From contig JAFYMU010000204.1 of NCBI GenBank assembly GCA_017548245.1, positions 1 through 16,571 of the forward strand: a stretch of DNA of 16,571 nt, in the 5' to 3' direction. The DNA is from Kiritimatiellia bacterium. GTDB lineage: Bacteria; Verrucomicrobiota; Kiritimatiellia; RFP12; DVOR01. Position numbers and translations under genes: made by a program. This document shows, piece after piece, positions 1 to 7,764 of this stretch; the first letter of the stretch is position 1; each line of letters starts with the position of its first letter. Below the pieces are notes generated by a model. That model searched no databases and was not told the origin of the DNA. It saw nothing but the letters and a program-made list of their open reading frames with translations.

Positions 1-1039
1 AAACCAACCAAATGGCGAGGTAGATGACGCCCCACATGCGCGAGAGGGTGATGGGTTGACCGCTCTGGCCGCGTTTTTTCTGCACGGCCCATGCGCCCCA
101 ACCGCAGAGGGCAAGGAAGAGGGTGGTGCCCAACATCATGAGCGGATCGCGCCACAACAGGGCGGAGGGCACGGAGTCTGCCGACACGGGGCGAATCACA
201 AGGGCCAAACCGGCCACGATGCAGATATTGAAACAGTTCGACCCCACCACGTTGCCGAGGGCGATATCGGGTTGACCATGGCGCATGGCGGTAACGGATG
301 CCATCAATTCGGGCAAGGAGGTGCCCAGCGCAACAACCGTTACGCCGACGATGAGCTGCGTGGCTTCTTTCGAAATGCCCGCGGCTGCGGCGGCGCCTTC
401 GGCCATAAACTGTGCCGAGCTCACCAAGAGTTGGGAGGCGGTGAGCAACAAGGCCAAGCCGCCGAAGGTCTGTAAGAGGATGAAGGCCATTGACTTCGCG
501 GCGTGTTCGGCGCATTCTTCAGGATCATCGCAGGTGACAGTGCCACGGCTGAAGAGCACGGTACCAATCTGCCAGAAGAGGTAAACCAAGAAGACGCCAA
601 TCAAGATGCAACCGTCTAAGCGCGAAAAACCGTTTTGCCCCAAACAGAAGAGCAGCACAATCATCGCCAACAAGAAGGGAATATCGCGACGCAGGGCCGA
701 ACGGTGCAGCACAATCGGCGCGACCAACATAGAAGCACTCAAGATGAGGAGGACGTTGGTGATATTGCTACCGTAGGCATTGCCAAGCGACAAGGGCGTC
801 ATCCCGTTCGCCGCTGCGAGGGCCGAGACCAACATTTCGGGTGCACTCGTGCCAAAGCCCACGATAATGAAGCCTACCAACAACGCCGGCATCTTCAAAC
901 GCGTGGCCAAACCCACCGCACCATCCACAAAGATGTCCGCGCTCTTGGTGAGCAACCACATCCCAAAGAGCATCCCCACGGATGCGAGGCCCCATTGTCC
1001 CCAAACGGGCAGTGCGGCAAAGAGTTCGGCCAAGTTCAT
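1..1039 (-). CDS. Sodium/calcium exchanger (CaCA family, YrbG-like), 3' end cut by window
   Basis: This is an inner-membrane cation antiporter that would exchange Ca2+ for Na+ or H+. About 346 codons are visible and the stop lies beyond the left edge. The two alpha-repeats that define the CaCA superfamily are both readable. Alpha-1 has GFGTSAPE near residues 61-68 followed by GNAYGSN at about 86-92. Alpha-2 has ALGTSLPE near 236-243 followed by GNVVGSN at 261-267. The acidic Glu in each GTS-PE motif is the expected ion-binding residue. About ten hydrophobic segments alternate with short loops, and an acidic linker (CDDPEECAEHAAK) separates the halves, as in the family. The ATG at 1039 overlaps the prmA stop as TAATG, so translation is probably coupled to prmA. 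The family is secure; which ions are physiologically exchanged cannot be read from sequence. Confidence 0.93.
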   Translation of the reverse strand, partial: MNLAELFAALPVWGQWGLASVGMLFGMWLLTKSADIFVDGAVGLATRLKMPALLVGFIIVGFGTSAPEMLVSALAAANGMTPLSLGNAYGSNITNVLLILSASMLVAPIVLHRSALRRDIPFLLAMIVLLFCLGQNGFSRLDGCILIGVFLVYLFWQIGTVLFSRGTVTCDDPEECAEHAAKSMAFILLQTFGGLALLLTASQLLVSSAQFMAEGAAAAAGISKEATQLIVGVTVVALGTSLPELMASVTAMRHGQPDIALGNVVGSNCFNICIVAGLALVIRPVSADSVPSALLWRDPLMMLGTTLFLALCGWGAWAVQKKRGQSGQPITLSRMWGVIYLAIWLV

Positions 1040-1920
1040 TAGATTTCCTCCGGACGCGTAAAGAGGCCCGAACGCCATTCGCCGATCAAGACCGAACGTT
1101 CTTCACGCAAACCATAACGTTCAAATGCAGCTTTCACTTCAGGGTAAAGCGAATCCAAGATGCCAGACGCCACCAACGCGCCACCCGGCAAGACGGCGCA
1201 GGTCACTTCAGCAGCGTATTCAATCAGGACAGGGCCCAAGATATTTGCCAAAACCACCGCACCCTGGTCAAGATTATTCGCCAAGTCACGCGTTTCGTAA
1301 GGGATGACCACCTCATTGAGTTCGGCATTTTCGCGGGCCACGGAGACGGCATCCGCGTCGTAGTCAAAGCCGCGCACATGGGTGAAGCCCAACTTCTTGG
1401 CCGCAATGGAAAGAATGCCACTGCCGCAACCCATATCCAAGACGGGGCGGGTCAAATCGCCAACTGCGAGGGCATCCAAGAATTCCAAACACGCACGCGT
1501 CGTCGGATGCTTACCGGTTCCGAAAGACATGCCCGGATCCAAGGTAATCACCACCTCGCCATCGGCAGGCTGGTAATCCTCCCACGAGGGGCGAATCGTC
1601 ACGCGGTCCGTAATCTTTTCCACGTGGAAGAAACGCTTCCACGCCTCCGACCAATCGGCCGCCGGAATCGTATCACGCGTCAATTCCACTGTCACACCGG
1701 CGAGTTCGGCCGTGGCACGCACAGCGGCTTCCACGTCATCGGCTTGGGTGGCCTCTTCAAGGAAGATATCCAAGCGCACGGTACCCGTTTCAATATCCTC
1801 CCAAACGGTCGGGGTAAAGGCATCCGCGTCCAACAATTCCAAAAGACATTCCGCCGCTTCCGATGAAGGAAGGACGGCGGAAACTGCAGTAATGTCTTGT
1901 GCTTTCACAAGCAACCTCAC
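1039..1920 (-). CDS. prmA: Ribosomal protein L11 methyltransferase PrmA
   Basis: PrmA is a SAM-dependent methyltransferase that trimethylates amino groups of ribosomal protein L11. The C-terminal Rossmann domain shows the SAM-binding motif VLDMGCGSGILSIAAKKLG from about residue 160. It is preceded by the PrmA signature LDPGMSFGTGKHPTTRACL at about 127-145 and followed by a catalytic-loop-like VVLANILGPVL. The N-terminal part matches the substrate-recognition half. Its length of about 293 residues is normal. I chose the GTG at 1920 because its GTG overlaps the TGA of yidC (GTGA), a typical coupled start. A GTG at 1962 would add 14 residues that overlap yidC and are not family-like, and a further GTG at 1908 is also possible. 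The gene sits downstream of yidC and its stop overlaps the start of the exchanger gene. Confidence 0.93.
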   Translation of the reverse strand: MRLLVKAQDITAVSAVLPSSEAAECLLELLDADAFTPTVWEDIETGTVRLDIFLEEATQADDVEAAVRATAELAGVTVELTRDTIPAADWSEAWKRFFHVEKITDRVTIRPSWEDYQPADGEVVITLDPGMSFGTGKHPTTRACLEFLDALAVGDLTRPVLDMGCGSGILSIAAKKLGFTHVRGFDYDADAVSVARENAELNEVVIPYETRDLANNLDQGAVVLANILGPVLIEYAAEVTCAVLPGGALVASGILDSLYPEVKAAFERYGLREERSVLIGEWRSGLFTRPEEI

Positions 1921-3575
1921 GCATTCGTCGGCGTTTGAGCCGTAGTTTTCTGAATATGCCACATCTGCACAATCGAGAGCATCTGCGACACGGTCCAGTA
2001 GAGACAGAGGGCCGAGGGCATCGAGTAGAACATAAAGAGCAACATCATCGGCATCATCCAGGTCATCATCTTCTTCTGAGCCGGATCACCTGCGCCAGGC
2101 GAGAGATGGGTCTGCAAGCCCATCGTGACCGCCGTCAAGATCGGCAAGATGTTCAACGGCACCGGCAAAATCCCTGCAAAGAGGTTTTCCGGCTGCGACA
2201 AGTCCGCAATCCAGAGGAAGCTCGAGAAACGGAGTTCCACTGCGGCACGCAAGACCGTGAACAAGGCAATGAAGATTGGAATCTGGATCAACATCGGCAA
2301 GCAGCTCGAGAAGGGATTCACTTTGTGCTCACGATAGAGCTTGAGCGTCTCCTGCTGCAACTTCTGCGGTTGATCCTTGAACTGCGCCTGGAGCGCCTTA
2401 ATCTGCGGTTGAATCACGCTCATCTTGCGCATCGACACCGTGCTCTTGTGGGTGAGCGGCCAGAAGATGGCACGCACAAGCAAGGTCAACAAGATAATCG
2501 CCACACCATAGTTCGGAATGATGGCGTAGAAGAAGTTCAACAACGGCACGAGCAATTCGCAGAACCACGCGAACATGCCGAAGTCCATGATGCGTTCGGC
2601 ATGGTTACCGAAGGCCTTCAAACCGCTCAACTTCTTGGGGCCGACATACAGACGCGTCACCACGCCCGTGGTCACACCCGCCTGCAACTGTTGGGCAGGA
2701 TAGGTAAAGGTCGCATTCACGCGGTTAATCTGAAGCGTCTTGGCCGTCGCATTACGCGACACGCCATAGGTGCACGGTGCGGCCACCGGCGGCATCACCA
2801 ACGTGGTGAAGAAGCGGCTCTTCAAGGCCACCCAACTCTGGGGCGTCGCCAATGCCGTTTCACCCGAGAGCGGCAAACCCGTGGGATCCGTGCTCGTGCC
2901 GCAACCCAAGAAGGCACTACGTGCGCCCAAGACCTTGGCCAAATCACCTTCGTGATACTCCGGCTTCTTTTCGCCCACTGCGAGCGTATCAAAGCCCATC
3001 GTGTCACCCGAAGCCTCAGTCAAACCAAAGGAACCGGCATTGAAGACATACGGCGCAATCGCTGCACCCTCAGCCGACGTAAAGGCATCGCGCACCGTTA
3101 CCGCATAATCCTTTTCCAAGGTCACGGTACGTTCCAACGCAACGGTGCCCACCATCGTCTTGAAGACCAAGGTCTTCTCATCGGGCTGCGTCGCGGTGTA
3201 GGTCAAATAAGGTGCGACGCCATCGAACTTCAAGTTCATCAAGTCGCCTGTATCCAAGACCACAGGCGCAGCGTCATCGTTATTCGTTGCGCGGTAATCG
3301 GCCAATTCAGCCTTGGTCAAACGTGCACCCAAATCAGAGAAGGTCAACTTCACCTGTTCGTTTGCCAACGTGTAATAGTTCTGCGAAGCCGCCTCCAACG
3401 TTGCCACAGGAGCCGGTGCAACAGGCGTCACAGGTGCAACAGGAGCCGCAGGAGCCACCACCGGTGCAGGTGCGGCCACAGGAGCGGGCTGCTTCGGAGC
3501 CAAGTAATTCCAAGCAAAGTAAGCCGCCAATAACGCAATTAAAATCGCGACCCAAAGTTTATCATTCTTATTCAT
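1917..3575 (-). CDS. yidC: Membrane protein insertase YidC
   Basis: YidC inserts and folds proteins in the inner membrane, alone or with SecYEG. The 552-residue protein has the Gram-negative layout. A first TM helix lies at about 7-25, followed by an Ala/Pro/Val-rich linker at about 28-58 and the periplasmic P1 domain to about 330. The conserved five-helix core follows. The core contains YGVAIILLTLLVRAIFWPLT with the hydrophilic-groove Arg at about 368, the cytoplasmic coiled-coil hairpin (QPQIKALQAQFK...), KVNPFSSCLPMLIQIPIF at about 418-435, and a final helix with SALCLYWTVSQMLSI. The P1 domain has a possible disulfide pair, Cys225 and Cys268. The start has only a weak ribosome site (GTGAGATG). 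It lies 15 bases after yidD and overlaps prmA by 4 bases, so the three genes are probably read from one message. Confidence 0.97.
   Translation of the reverse strand: MNKNDKLWVAILIALLAAYFAWNYLAPKQPAPVAAPAPVVAPAAPVAPVTPVAPAPVATLEAASQNYYTLANEQVKLTFSDLGARLTKAELADYRATNNDDAAPVVLDTGDLMNLKFDGVAPYLTYTATQPDEKTLVFKTMVGTVALERTVTLEKDYAVTVRDAFTSAEGAAIAPYVFNAGSFGLTEASGDTMGFDTLAVGEKKPEYHEGDLAKVLGARSAFLGCGTSTDPTGLPLSGETALATPQSWVALKSRFFTTLVMPPVAAPCTYGVSRNATAKTLQINRVNATFTYPAQQLQAGVTTGVVTRLYVGPKKLSGLKAFGNHAERIMDFGMFAWFCELLVPLLNFFYAIIPNYGVAIILLTLLVRAIFWPLTHKSTVSMRKMSVIQPQIKALQAQFKDQPQKLQQETLKLYREHKVNPFSSCLPMLIQIPIFIALFTVLRAAVELRFSSFLWIADLSQPENLFAGILPVPLNILPILTAVTMGLQTHLSPGAGDPAQKKMMTWMMPMMLLFMFYSMPSALCLYWTVSQMLSIVQMWHIQKTTAQTPTNA
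3405..3495 (-). repeat. Low-complexity Ala/Pro linker-coding tract in yidC
   Basis: Imperfect iterations of an ACAGGAGCC/GGTGCA-type unit are visible on the plus strand inside yidC. They encode the Pro-Ala-Val linker between the first TM helix and the P1 domain. Such linkers vary in length between relatives and can slip during replication. The repeat units are degenerate, so this is a simple-sequence tract and not a mobile element. Confidence 0.6.
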
Positions 3576-3590
3576 TCACATCTCACTTTT

Positions 3591-3842
3591 CTACTTTGTA
3601 GCAGGGGGCACGGGATCATACCCACCACGACAAAAGGGATTACAACGGACAATCCGCCATAACCCAAGCCCTAGTCCTTTAAAAAGACCGTGTGTTTCTA
3701 ATGCTTCAATCATGTACTGCGAACACGTTGGGGAAAAACGGCAGCAGCCATATCCAAAAAAGCCATGGAGCGTCTGTTGATAAAAGCGCACACACGCCAC
3801 CAATGCCGCGACTAACGTTCGTTGCACAGCCCCCTGCCTCAC
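3591..3842 (-). CDS. yidD: Membrane protein insertion efficiency factor YidD
   Basis: YidD is a small membrane-associated protein that assists YidC-dependent insertion. The family core is fully visible: [25 protein letters not shown], then [22 protein letters not shown] and the terminal YDPVP. The cysteines in CCRFSPTC and CNPFC are the conserved ones. I chose the GTG at 3842, which overlaps the rnpA stop as GTGA and gives about 83 residues, the normal length. A second in-frame GTG at 3827, preceded by AGGGGG, is an alternative. An ATG at 3899 would add about 19 residues and overlap rnpA by 61 bases, which is less likely. The position between rnpA and yidC is the classical one. Confidence 0.94.
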   Translation of the reverse strand: MRQGAVQRTLVAALVACVRFYQQTLHGFFGYGCCRFSPTCSQYMIEALETHGLFKGLGLGLWRIVRCNPFCRGGYDPVPPATK

Positions 3843-4270
3843 CGTGTTGCGCTCCGCTTCTGACGCGTCTGCCCAGGAATTAACCCCATCCGGCGACACA
3901 ACTTGAGCAAATCACGACGCACCTCTTGACACGACATCGTCGTCAAATTGCGCCGGCCCAGCAACACAATATCGTAGCCCACCGCCAATTGCGGACGCTC
4001 CAAACGAAACGCCTCGCGCATCAATCGTCTTGCCCGACTGCGATCCACCGCATGGCGAAAGGTTCGCTTTGTGGTGATCACGCCCAAGCGCGTGCGCTCC
4101 TCCCCATTGGGCAAGACGCGCATCACTAAAGACGCACACGCCTCAGAGCGCCCCTTTTCAAAGAGCGCAGTGAAGCGTTCGGACGGCAAGCGATACGGTG
4201 CAAAAAGCAAAGGTGGCACCTTTTGGGAGCCACCTTCGGAAACTACGCCGCACACAGGGGAATCGGTCAC
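3839..4270 (-). CDS. rnpA: Ribonuclease P protein component
   Basis: RnpA is the protein subunit of RNase P; it binds the catalytic RNA and helps 5' maturation of tRNAs. The diagnostic basic motif is [18 protein letters not shown] at about residues 72-89, preceded by [11 protein letters not shown]. The end ([32 protein letters not shown]) also matches the fold. At 143 residues it is longer than the usual 115-125 because about 20 extra residues precede [13 protein letters not shown]. The GTG at 4270 has a good ribosome site (GGGGAG, six bases upstream). A TTG at 4210, preceded by AAAAGGTG, would give a normal 123-residue protein and would put a hairpin in the leader instead of in the coding region. 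The stop overlaps the yidD start, and rpmH ends 24 bases upstream. Confidence 0.93.
   Translation of the reverse strand: MTDSPVCGVVSEGGSQKVPPLLFAPYRLPSERFTALFEKGRSEACASLVMRVLPNGEERTRLGVITTKRTFRHAVDRSRARRLMREAFRLERPQLAVGYDIVLLGRRNLTTMSCQEVRRDLLKLCRRMGLIPGQTRQKRSATR
4200..4236 (-). promoter_or_regulatory. Terminator-like hairpin at the start of rnpA (possible attenuator)
   Basis: An 8-bp perfect stem, AAGGTGGC (4210-4217) with GCCACCTT (4229-4236), encloses an 11-base loop that can add a CC/GG pair. On the minus strand the stem is followed by TTTGCTTTTT, so it looks like a leaky intrinsic terminator. It lies 34-60 bases inside rnpA as called from 4270, or just at the start if the TTG at 4210 is used. 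It could reduce transcription of rnpA and later genes relative to rpmH. This is inference from structure only. Confidence 0.45.
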
Positions 4271-4293
4271 AGCGCGCTCCCCAAATGATACAC

Positions 4294-4431
4294 TTAAGCG
4301 TGGACCAGAGCCTTGCGGCCTTTTGCACGGCGACGTGCAAGAATCTTGCGACCACCCTTGGTAGCCATACGGGCGCGGAAGCCAATCTTGCGGACGCGCT
4401 TAATCTTGGAAGGTTGCCAAGTCATCTTCAT
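4294..4431 (-). CDS. rpmH: 50S ribosomal protein L34
   Basis: L34 is a very small basic protein of the large ribosomal subunit. The 45-residue product begins [18 protein letters not shown] and continues with the family core [19 protein letters not shown], ending [10 protein letters not shown]. This matches L34 along its whole length. The ATG at 4431 is chosen because AGAGG lies about ten bases upstream. An ATG at 4425 (MTWQ...) is also in frame, but its spacing to the ribosome site is too long. It is the first gene of the rpmH-rnpA-yidD-yidC operon and has its own strong promoter upstream. Confidence 0.96.
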   Translation of the reverse strand: MKMTWQPSKIKRVRKIGFRARMATKGGRKILARRRAKGRKALVHA

Positions 4432-4484
4432 GATACGTTTTCCTCTCGTCGTTGAGACCTATTCAAAAGCACAAATGAACCAAT

Positions 4485-4514
4485 ACTGTAGCAAATTCGT
4501 TTTTAATCTGTCAA
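4485..4514 (-). promoter_or_regulatory. Sigma-70 promoter of the rpmH operon
   Basis: On the minus strand there is a perfect -35 TTGACA (4509-4514), an 18-base spacer, and -10 TACAGT (4485-4490). The -10 is preceded by TGC, an extended -10 element. The expected start near 4478 leaves a leader of about 46 bases before the rpmH ATG. No other promoter of this quality is seen in front of rnpA, yidD or yidC. Confidence 0.8.
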
Positions 4515-4533
4515 CTTTTAATTCTAAACGATC

Positions 4534-4562
4534 TTTCGAATGTTAACGCCTTCTGGTATAAT
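4534..4562 (+). promoter_or_regulatory. Promoter of yspA, placed for a leaderless mRNA
   Basis: A perfect TATAAT lies at 4557-4562 on the plus strand, only eight bases before the ATG at 4571. The -35 region, 17 bases upstream, is poor (TTTCGA at 4534-4539). Transcription would start at or within a base or two of the ATG, and no Shine-Dalgarno sequence precedes it (ATACCTTATT). The region is shared back to back with the rpmH promoter. Confidence 0.6.
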
Positions 4563-4570
4563 ACCTTATT

Positions 4571-4936
4571 ATGAAACACACAATTAATAAGTTAGCGGTT
4601 ATTGGTTCCCGCGATTTTGAAGACTACGATTGCTTGCGTAAGGCAATCCTTGAAAACGTTGACTGCGCCTCCCTGCAAACCATTATTTCGGGCGGCGCAA
4701 AGGGCGCAGATGCGTTGGCCGAACGCTTTGCAGCCGAGTTCAACCTCCCCACAGAAATCTATCCTGCCGATTGGAAACGCTATGGCCGCGCTGCTGGTCC
4801 AAAGCGTAACGACACCATCGCCAAAGCCTGCGATGGGTGTATCGCCTTCACCATCGGCGCCTCCAAGGGTACCCTGGACGCCATCAAAAAATGCCGCGCC
4901 AAAAATAAACCGGTCATCCATATTGCAGTTGAATAA
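4571..4936 (+). CDS. SLOG-family nucleotide-binding protein, YspA/YpsA-like (DUF2493)
   Basis: This 121-residue protein has the YspA/DUF2493 layout of the SLOG superfamily, a Rossmann-like fold related to DprA and the lysine decarboxylase-like (LOG) proteins. The motifs in order are VIGSRDFEDY near the N terminus, the glycine-rich IISGGAKGADALAERFA at about 39-55, PADWKRYGRAAGPKRN (the phosphate-binding AGP-RN motif), and IAFTIGASKGTLDAI followed by KPVIHI. These residues would bind a nucleotide or nucleotide-derived ligand. The exact ligand and reaction are unknown; proposed roles for relatives involve NAD/ADP-ribose-type signals. The protein starts directly at the first beta-strand, so the ATG at 4571 is the natural start although it lacks a ribosome site. 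It is the only plus-strand gene of the window, convergent with the large lipoprotein gene. Confidence 0.88.
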   Translation: MKHTINKLAVIGSRDFEDYDCLRKAILENVDCASLQTIISGGAKGADALAERFAAEFNLPTEIYPADWKRYGRAAGPKRNDTIAKACDGCIAFTIGASKGTLDAIKKCRAKNKPVIHIAVE

Positions 4937-4990
4937 ACCCTGACGGACTGCTGCTGGTTGCGCGGTGGGGGTGTTGGAGCGTGGGCAAGG

Positions 4991-5010
4991 GGCAACATCG
5001 CGACGTTGCC
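4991..5010. other. Hairpin between the convergent genes yspA and the 889-aa lipoprotein gene
   Basis: GGCAAC and GTTGCC arms flank the self-complementary TCGCGA core. The 20 bases are an almost perfect palindrome with one A-C mismatch per arm. No T-run follows on either strand, so it is not a standard intrinsic terminator, but its position in the 117-base convergent gap suits a role at the 3' ends. Nothing else is recognised in this gap. Confidence 0.35.
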
Positions 5011-5053
5011 GTAGCGGCAAACGGATACAGCGAAGAATCCCTGCACCGCGGCG

Positions 5054-7723
5054 TTACAACCAAAGGAGCGTCCAGTCGGTTTCACCGTTGGGGAGGCGTT
5101 CGACTTTGAGGAAGTTGCCGAGGAAGCTAGCGCTCCAGGTTTCGGTGGTGTCATTGGCGGTGGTGCGAATGAAGGGGAAGATGAGTTGTTCGCGAGTGCC
5201 ATCGGCATGACGATTGTGACGATAGAGGAAACCCAATAAGCCCAAGGTGGAGGTCTGCTTCGCGGGAGCGACCTCTTGGTCAAAGAGCAAACCGAAGAGG
5301 CTGCTCCGTTTTATCGTGCCATCACGCGTACAACTGCGCTTGTAGGGAATACCGAGGAGCACGCGGAAGTTATCTTTGTAGAGATCTACCTTGAGCGTCT
5401 CGGGGTCGCCTCGTTCGTAAACAAGCGTGTCTTCAAAATCGCGGTAGGTCAAAAGCCCCAAGAGGCTGAACTGTTCATAAGTCGTAGTCACTTCGCGACG
5501 GAGCACGTTTGAACAATAACGATCCTCCTCGCGACACTTGGGCTCCGTGCAGTAGGAGAATTCATGACGGATGCACGATTCATCACGATAGAGAAGACCT
5601 CCCAAAAGGAGCGCGCGATCAACGTAGCGCGTCGTTGATTGTCCATGCCTCACATGCGAGTAATTGGCGTCGGAACAATTCCACAACAACCTTAACAATG
5701 CGTGACTCTCCCCTGAAATGCGGCGTTCGCATTCAGGCGTTTCGGGATTGAGGTCCTTGTACCCAGCGTTCGGCGAAAGGGCAATCTCGGTTTCATGTTC
5801 CCAATCCCAAAGCATTGACCACAACAAACGCTTCTCTTGGTCAATCGTTTGGGTCTCACACTGCATTGGATTCAAATTGTCATAGTCGCCATAACAGATC
5901 GCCGTTTCACTGTTATAGAGGCCGAGCAACAACGAAAAACGGTCGCCACCATCAAAGCTCTCACCCAAGGCGGTACGATAATGCGTGGAGCCCCACCCGA
6001 AGAGTGGCGTGCGGAAGGCGGTGGCGAGACGTTGGTTCTGCGCGCCATCACGTTCGGCAACAGCCTCATCCTTCCAGAGAATCCAACCGTAATTATGTTC
6101 CGTGGTACGCTTTTCGGATTTCAGACGACGATAGTCGCAAGCTGGACTATGGCGTGCCGCCCTGCAACTTTCAGCGCGCGAATAACGTTCCACGTATTGC
6201 CAACGGTAATCTTCAGAGGACCACAAACCGCCCAAGAGGCTATAATCATATCCTGTTTTTGCGGGATAGATGGCACCTGCGGGGAGCGATTCGGCGCCAT
6301 AAAGGGTGCTCGTAGACTGTTGCCAGAGGAGAAGGCCAATATCATGTTCCTGCTTCTCCACATAAATGGGACGATGCTCAAAGAGGCTCGCGGTTTCATA
6401 TTCACGATGGAGCTTATGACCATACAGCGCCCCCAGTAAGAGGTTCGAACGCGAGGCCTCATAACGCTTATCAGTGTTACGCGGTCCGCAAATCGCACAA
6501 CGTTCCGCAGTATCACGACTGTACTTCATATTCGGACGATTGAGTGGCGTATCCCTGTGCGACCAAAGAAGACCGCCAAGAAGATTGATTTCGCGTTCAT
6601 CGCCATTGGCCAAGATGGGAAGCAAGGGGCCAACACCCCAACTGCGCACCTTGGTTTCGCCGACAGCAAGACGGGTGGTGTTTAGATAACCCAACGCAGT
6701 CCACAGATTGCGTTGGGCACTTCCATCGGACGCCGTTTCGAAGTTCCAGTAGGCAAAGGGCAAACACCACCGCGCACTGTGGTAGCGTCCGACATTGAGC
6801 GCGTACCACCACGACTTGTCTGCGCCCCAACCGAAGAGCGGCGTCGCCCATGTGCCCGGCGCATCACGGCCGTCAATCGTTCGGAAGCAGAAGGGAAGCA
6901 ACAAGTCACTGCGTTTGCCCGTAAGGTGATTCTCCCAATTCCAGTAAAACGGAAAGGTCCAAGCCCTGCTCTCGTCATCCGTAAGCGTCGCGCGCGGATG
7001 CTCCTTGGTTCCCACCCAACGTTGATGATGGGTCGAACCGTAAAGCGAGAAGAAGGAATTGCGTGCCCATGCGTCACGCGTAGTCGCGACCTCATTAGTT
7101 GAGACAGACGCCCTCACATTCGTCTCAACACCGCGACGGTAAAGCGGCGTCCACAACGAGTAGTCCTCTTTATCCTTTTCGGAGTAATAACTGAAAAAGG
7201 GGACAACGCCAACGTGTGATTTTTTAGGGGAAAGGCTGGAGAAGTAGAGCAAACTTTGAACAAAGGAATTGTCACCCCCCTTAATGTAATTGAAGAGGAA
7301 CGGGCTGCCCATTGAAACACAATCAAAAGGGGCGCAACCCTGAGCACAGCGATGCGCATCAGAGAAGTAATAGGCTAACGGGAAGAGCAACCACCCATCT
7401 GAATCTTGAAACCAAACGGGGAAGAGGCGACTCTCATTCGTCTTCGTCGAGAGCGTCGCAATCAACCCAATATCGTGAATCCCGTGGTCGTAATTGTAAA
7501 AAGGTAAGGCCGCAAAGCAACCCGGCGACTTCTTGATCAACGGCCAGAGCGCATAATGTGCGCGACCATCGCCCATGTACAGCGGCCAAAAGAAGTCAAG
7601 GTCCCTACCCGACTCCTCCGTTAACGAAATCTCATGATAAGGCGTACGCGTTTGCGAAATGCAACCACAGAAAAACGCAAGGCTAAGGCTGAACAAAAGA
7701 AAGACGCGAAACCGACCATTCAT
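5054..7723 (-). CDS. Large predicted lipoprotein of about 15 aromatic/leucine-rich repeats, function unknown
   Basis: The 889-residue product begins MNGRFRVFLLFSLSLAFFCGC. This is a basic N terminus, a hydrophobic stretch and a cysteine preceded by Gly (Cys21; Cys19 is an alternative), consistent with a lipoprotein signal. The ATG at 7723 is chosen over one 27 bases upstream because GAGGGGG lies six bases before it. The first third is rich in FPF/LPF/WPL motifs joined to charged turns (LWPLIKKSPG, LLFPLAYYF, LWTPLYRRG). The last two thirds repeat a short hydrophobic unit of the form LLGGL(L/W/Y) followed by charged residues, for example LLGGLLWSHRD, LLLGALYGHKL, LLLGLYNSETA, LLLGGLLYRDES and LGLLGFLYRHNRH, about every 35-60 residues. 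This pattern suggests many beta-hairpins, perhaps an outer-membrane-associated or solenoid protein. I recognise no enzyme motif. It stands alone with its own promoter. Confidence 0.8.
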   Translation of the reverse strand: MNGRFRVFLLFSLSLAFFCGCISQTRTPYHEISLTEESGRDLDFFWPLYMGDGRAHYALWPLIKKSPGCFAALPFYNYDHGIHDIGLIATLSTKTNESRLFPVWFQDSDGWLLFPLAYYFSDAHRCAQGCAPFDCVSMGSPFLFNYIKGGDNSFVQSLLYFSSLSPKKSHVGVVPFFSYYSEKDKEDYSLWTPLYRRGVETNVRASVSTNEVATTRDAWARNSFFSLYGSTHHQRWVGTKEHPRATLTDDESRAWTFPFYWNWENHLTGKRSDLLLPFCFRTIDGRDAPGTWATPLFGWGADKSWWYALNVGRYHSARWCLPFAYWNFETASDGSAQRNLWTALGYLNTTRLAVGETKVRSWGVGPLLPILANGDEREINLLGGLLWSHRDTPLNRPNMKYSRDTAERCAICGPRNTDKRYEASRSNLLLGALYGHKLHREYETASLFEHRPIYVEKQEHDIGLLLWQQSTSTLYGAESLPAGAIYPAKTGYDYSLLGGLWSSEDYRWQYVERYSRAESCRAARHSPACDYRRLKSEKRTTEHNYGWILWKDEAVAERDGAQNQRLATAFRTPLFGWGSTHYRTALGESFDGGDRFSLLLGLYNSETAICYGDYDNLNPMQCETQTIDQEKRLLWSMLWDWEHETEIALSPNAGYKDLNPETPECERRISGESHALLRLLWNCSDANYSHVRHGQSTTRYVDRALLLGGLLYRDESCIRHEFSYCTEPKCREEDRYCSNVLRREVTTTYEQFSLLGLLTYRDFEDTLVYERGDPETLKVDLYKDNFRVLLGIPYKRSCTRDGTIKRSSLFGLLFDQEVAPAKQTSTLGLLGFLYRHNRHADGTREQLIFPFIRTTANDTTETWSASFLGNFLKVERLPNGETDWTLLWL

Positions 7724-7764
7724 GCCGACCCCCTCATCGAAACCAAACATCCATGAACACCACT

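Noticed and set aside
1920..1962. Upstream GTG start for prmA at 1962
   Set aside because: It would overlap yidC by 46 bases and add residues without family resemblance; the GTGA overlap at 1920 is better.
1899..3533. 544-codon plus-strand open frame opposite yidC
   Set aside because: Antisense shadow of yidC; His/Arg/Gln-rich, no domain, no ribosome site that I could support.
4432..4570. Replication origin next to rpmH
   Set aside because: rpmH often lies near oriC beside dnaA, but here neither dnaA nor clustered DnaA boxes (TTATCCACA-like) are visible; the gap is accounted for by two promoters.
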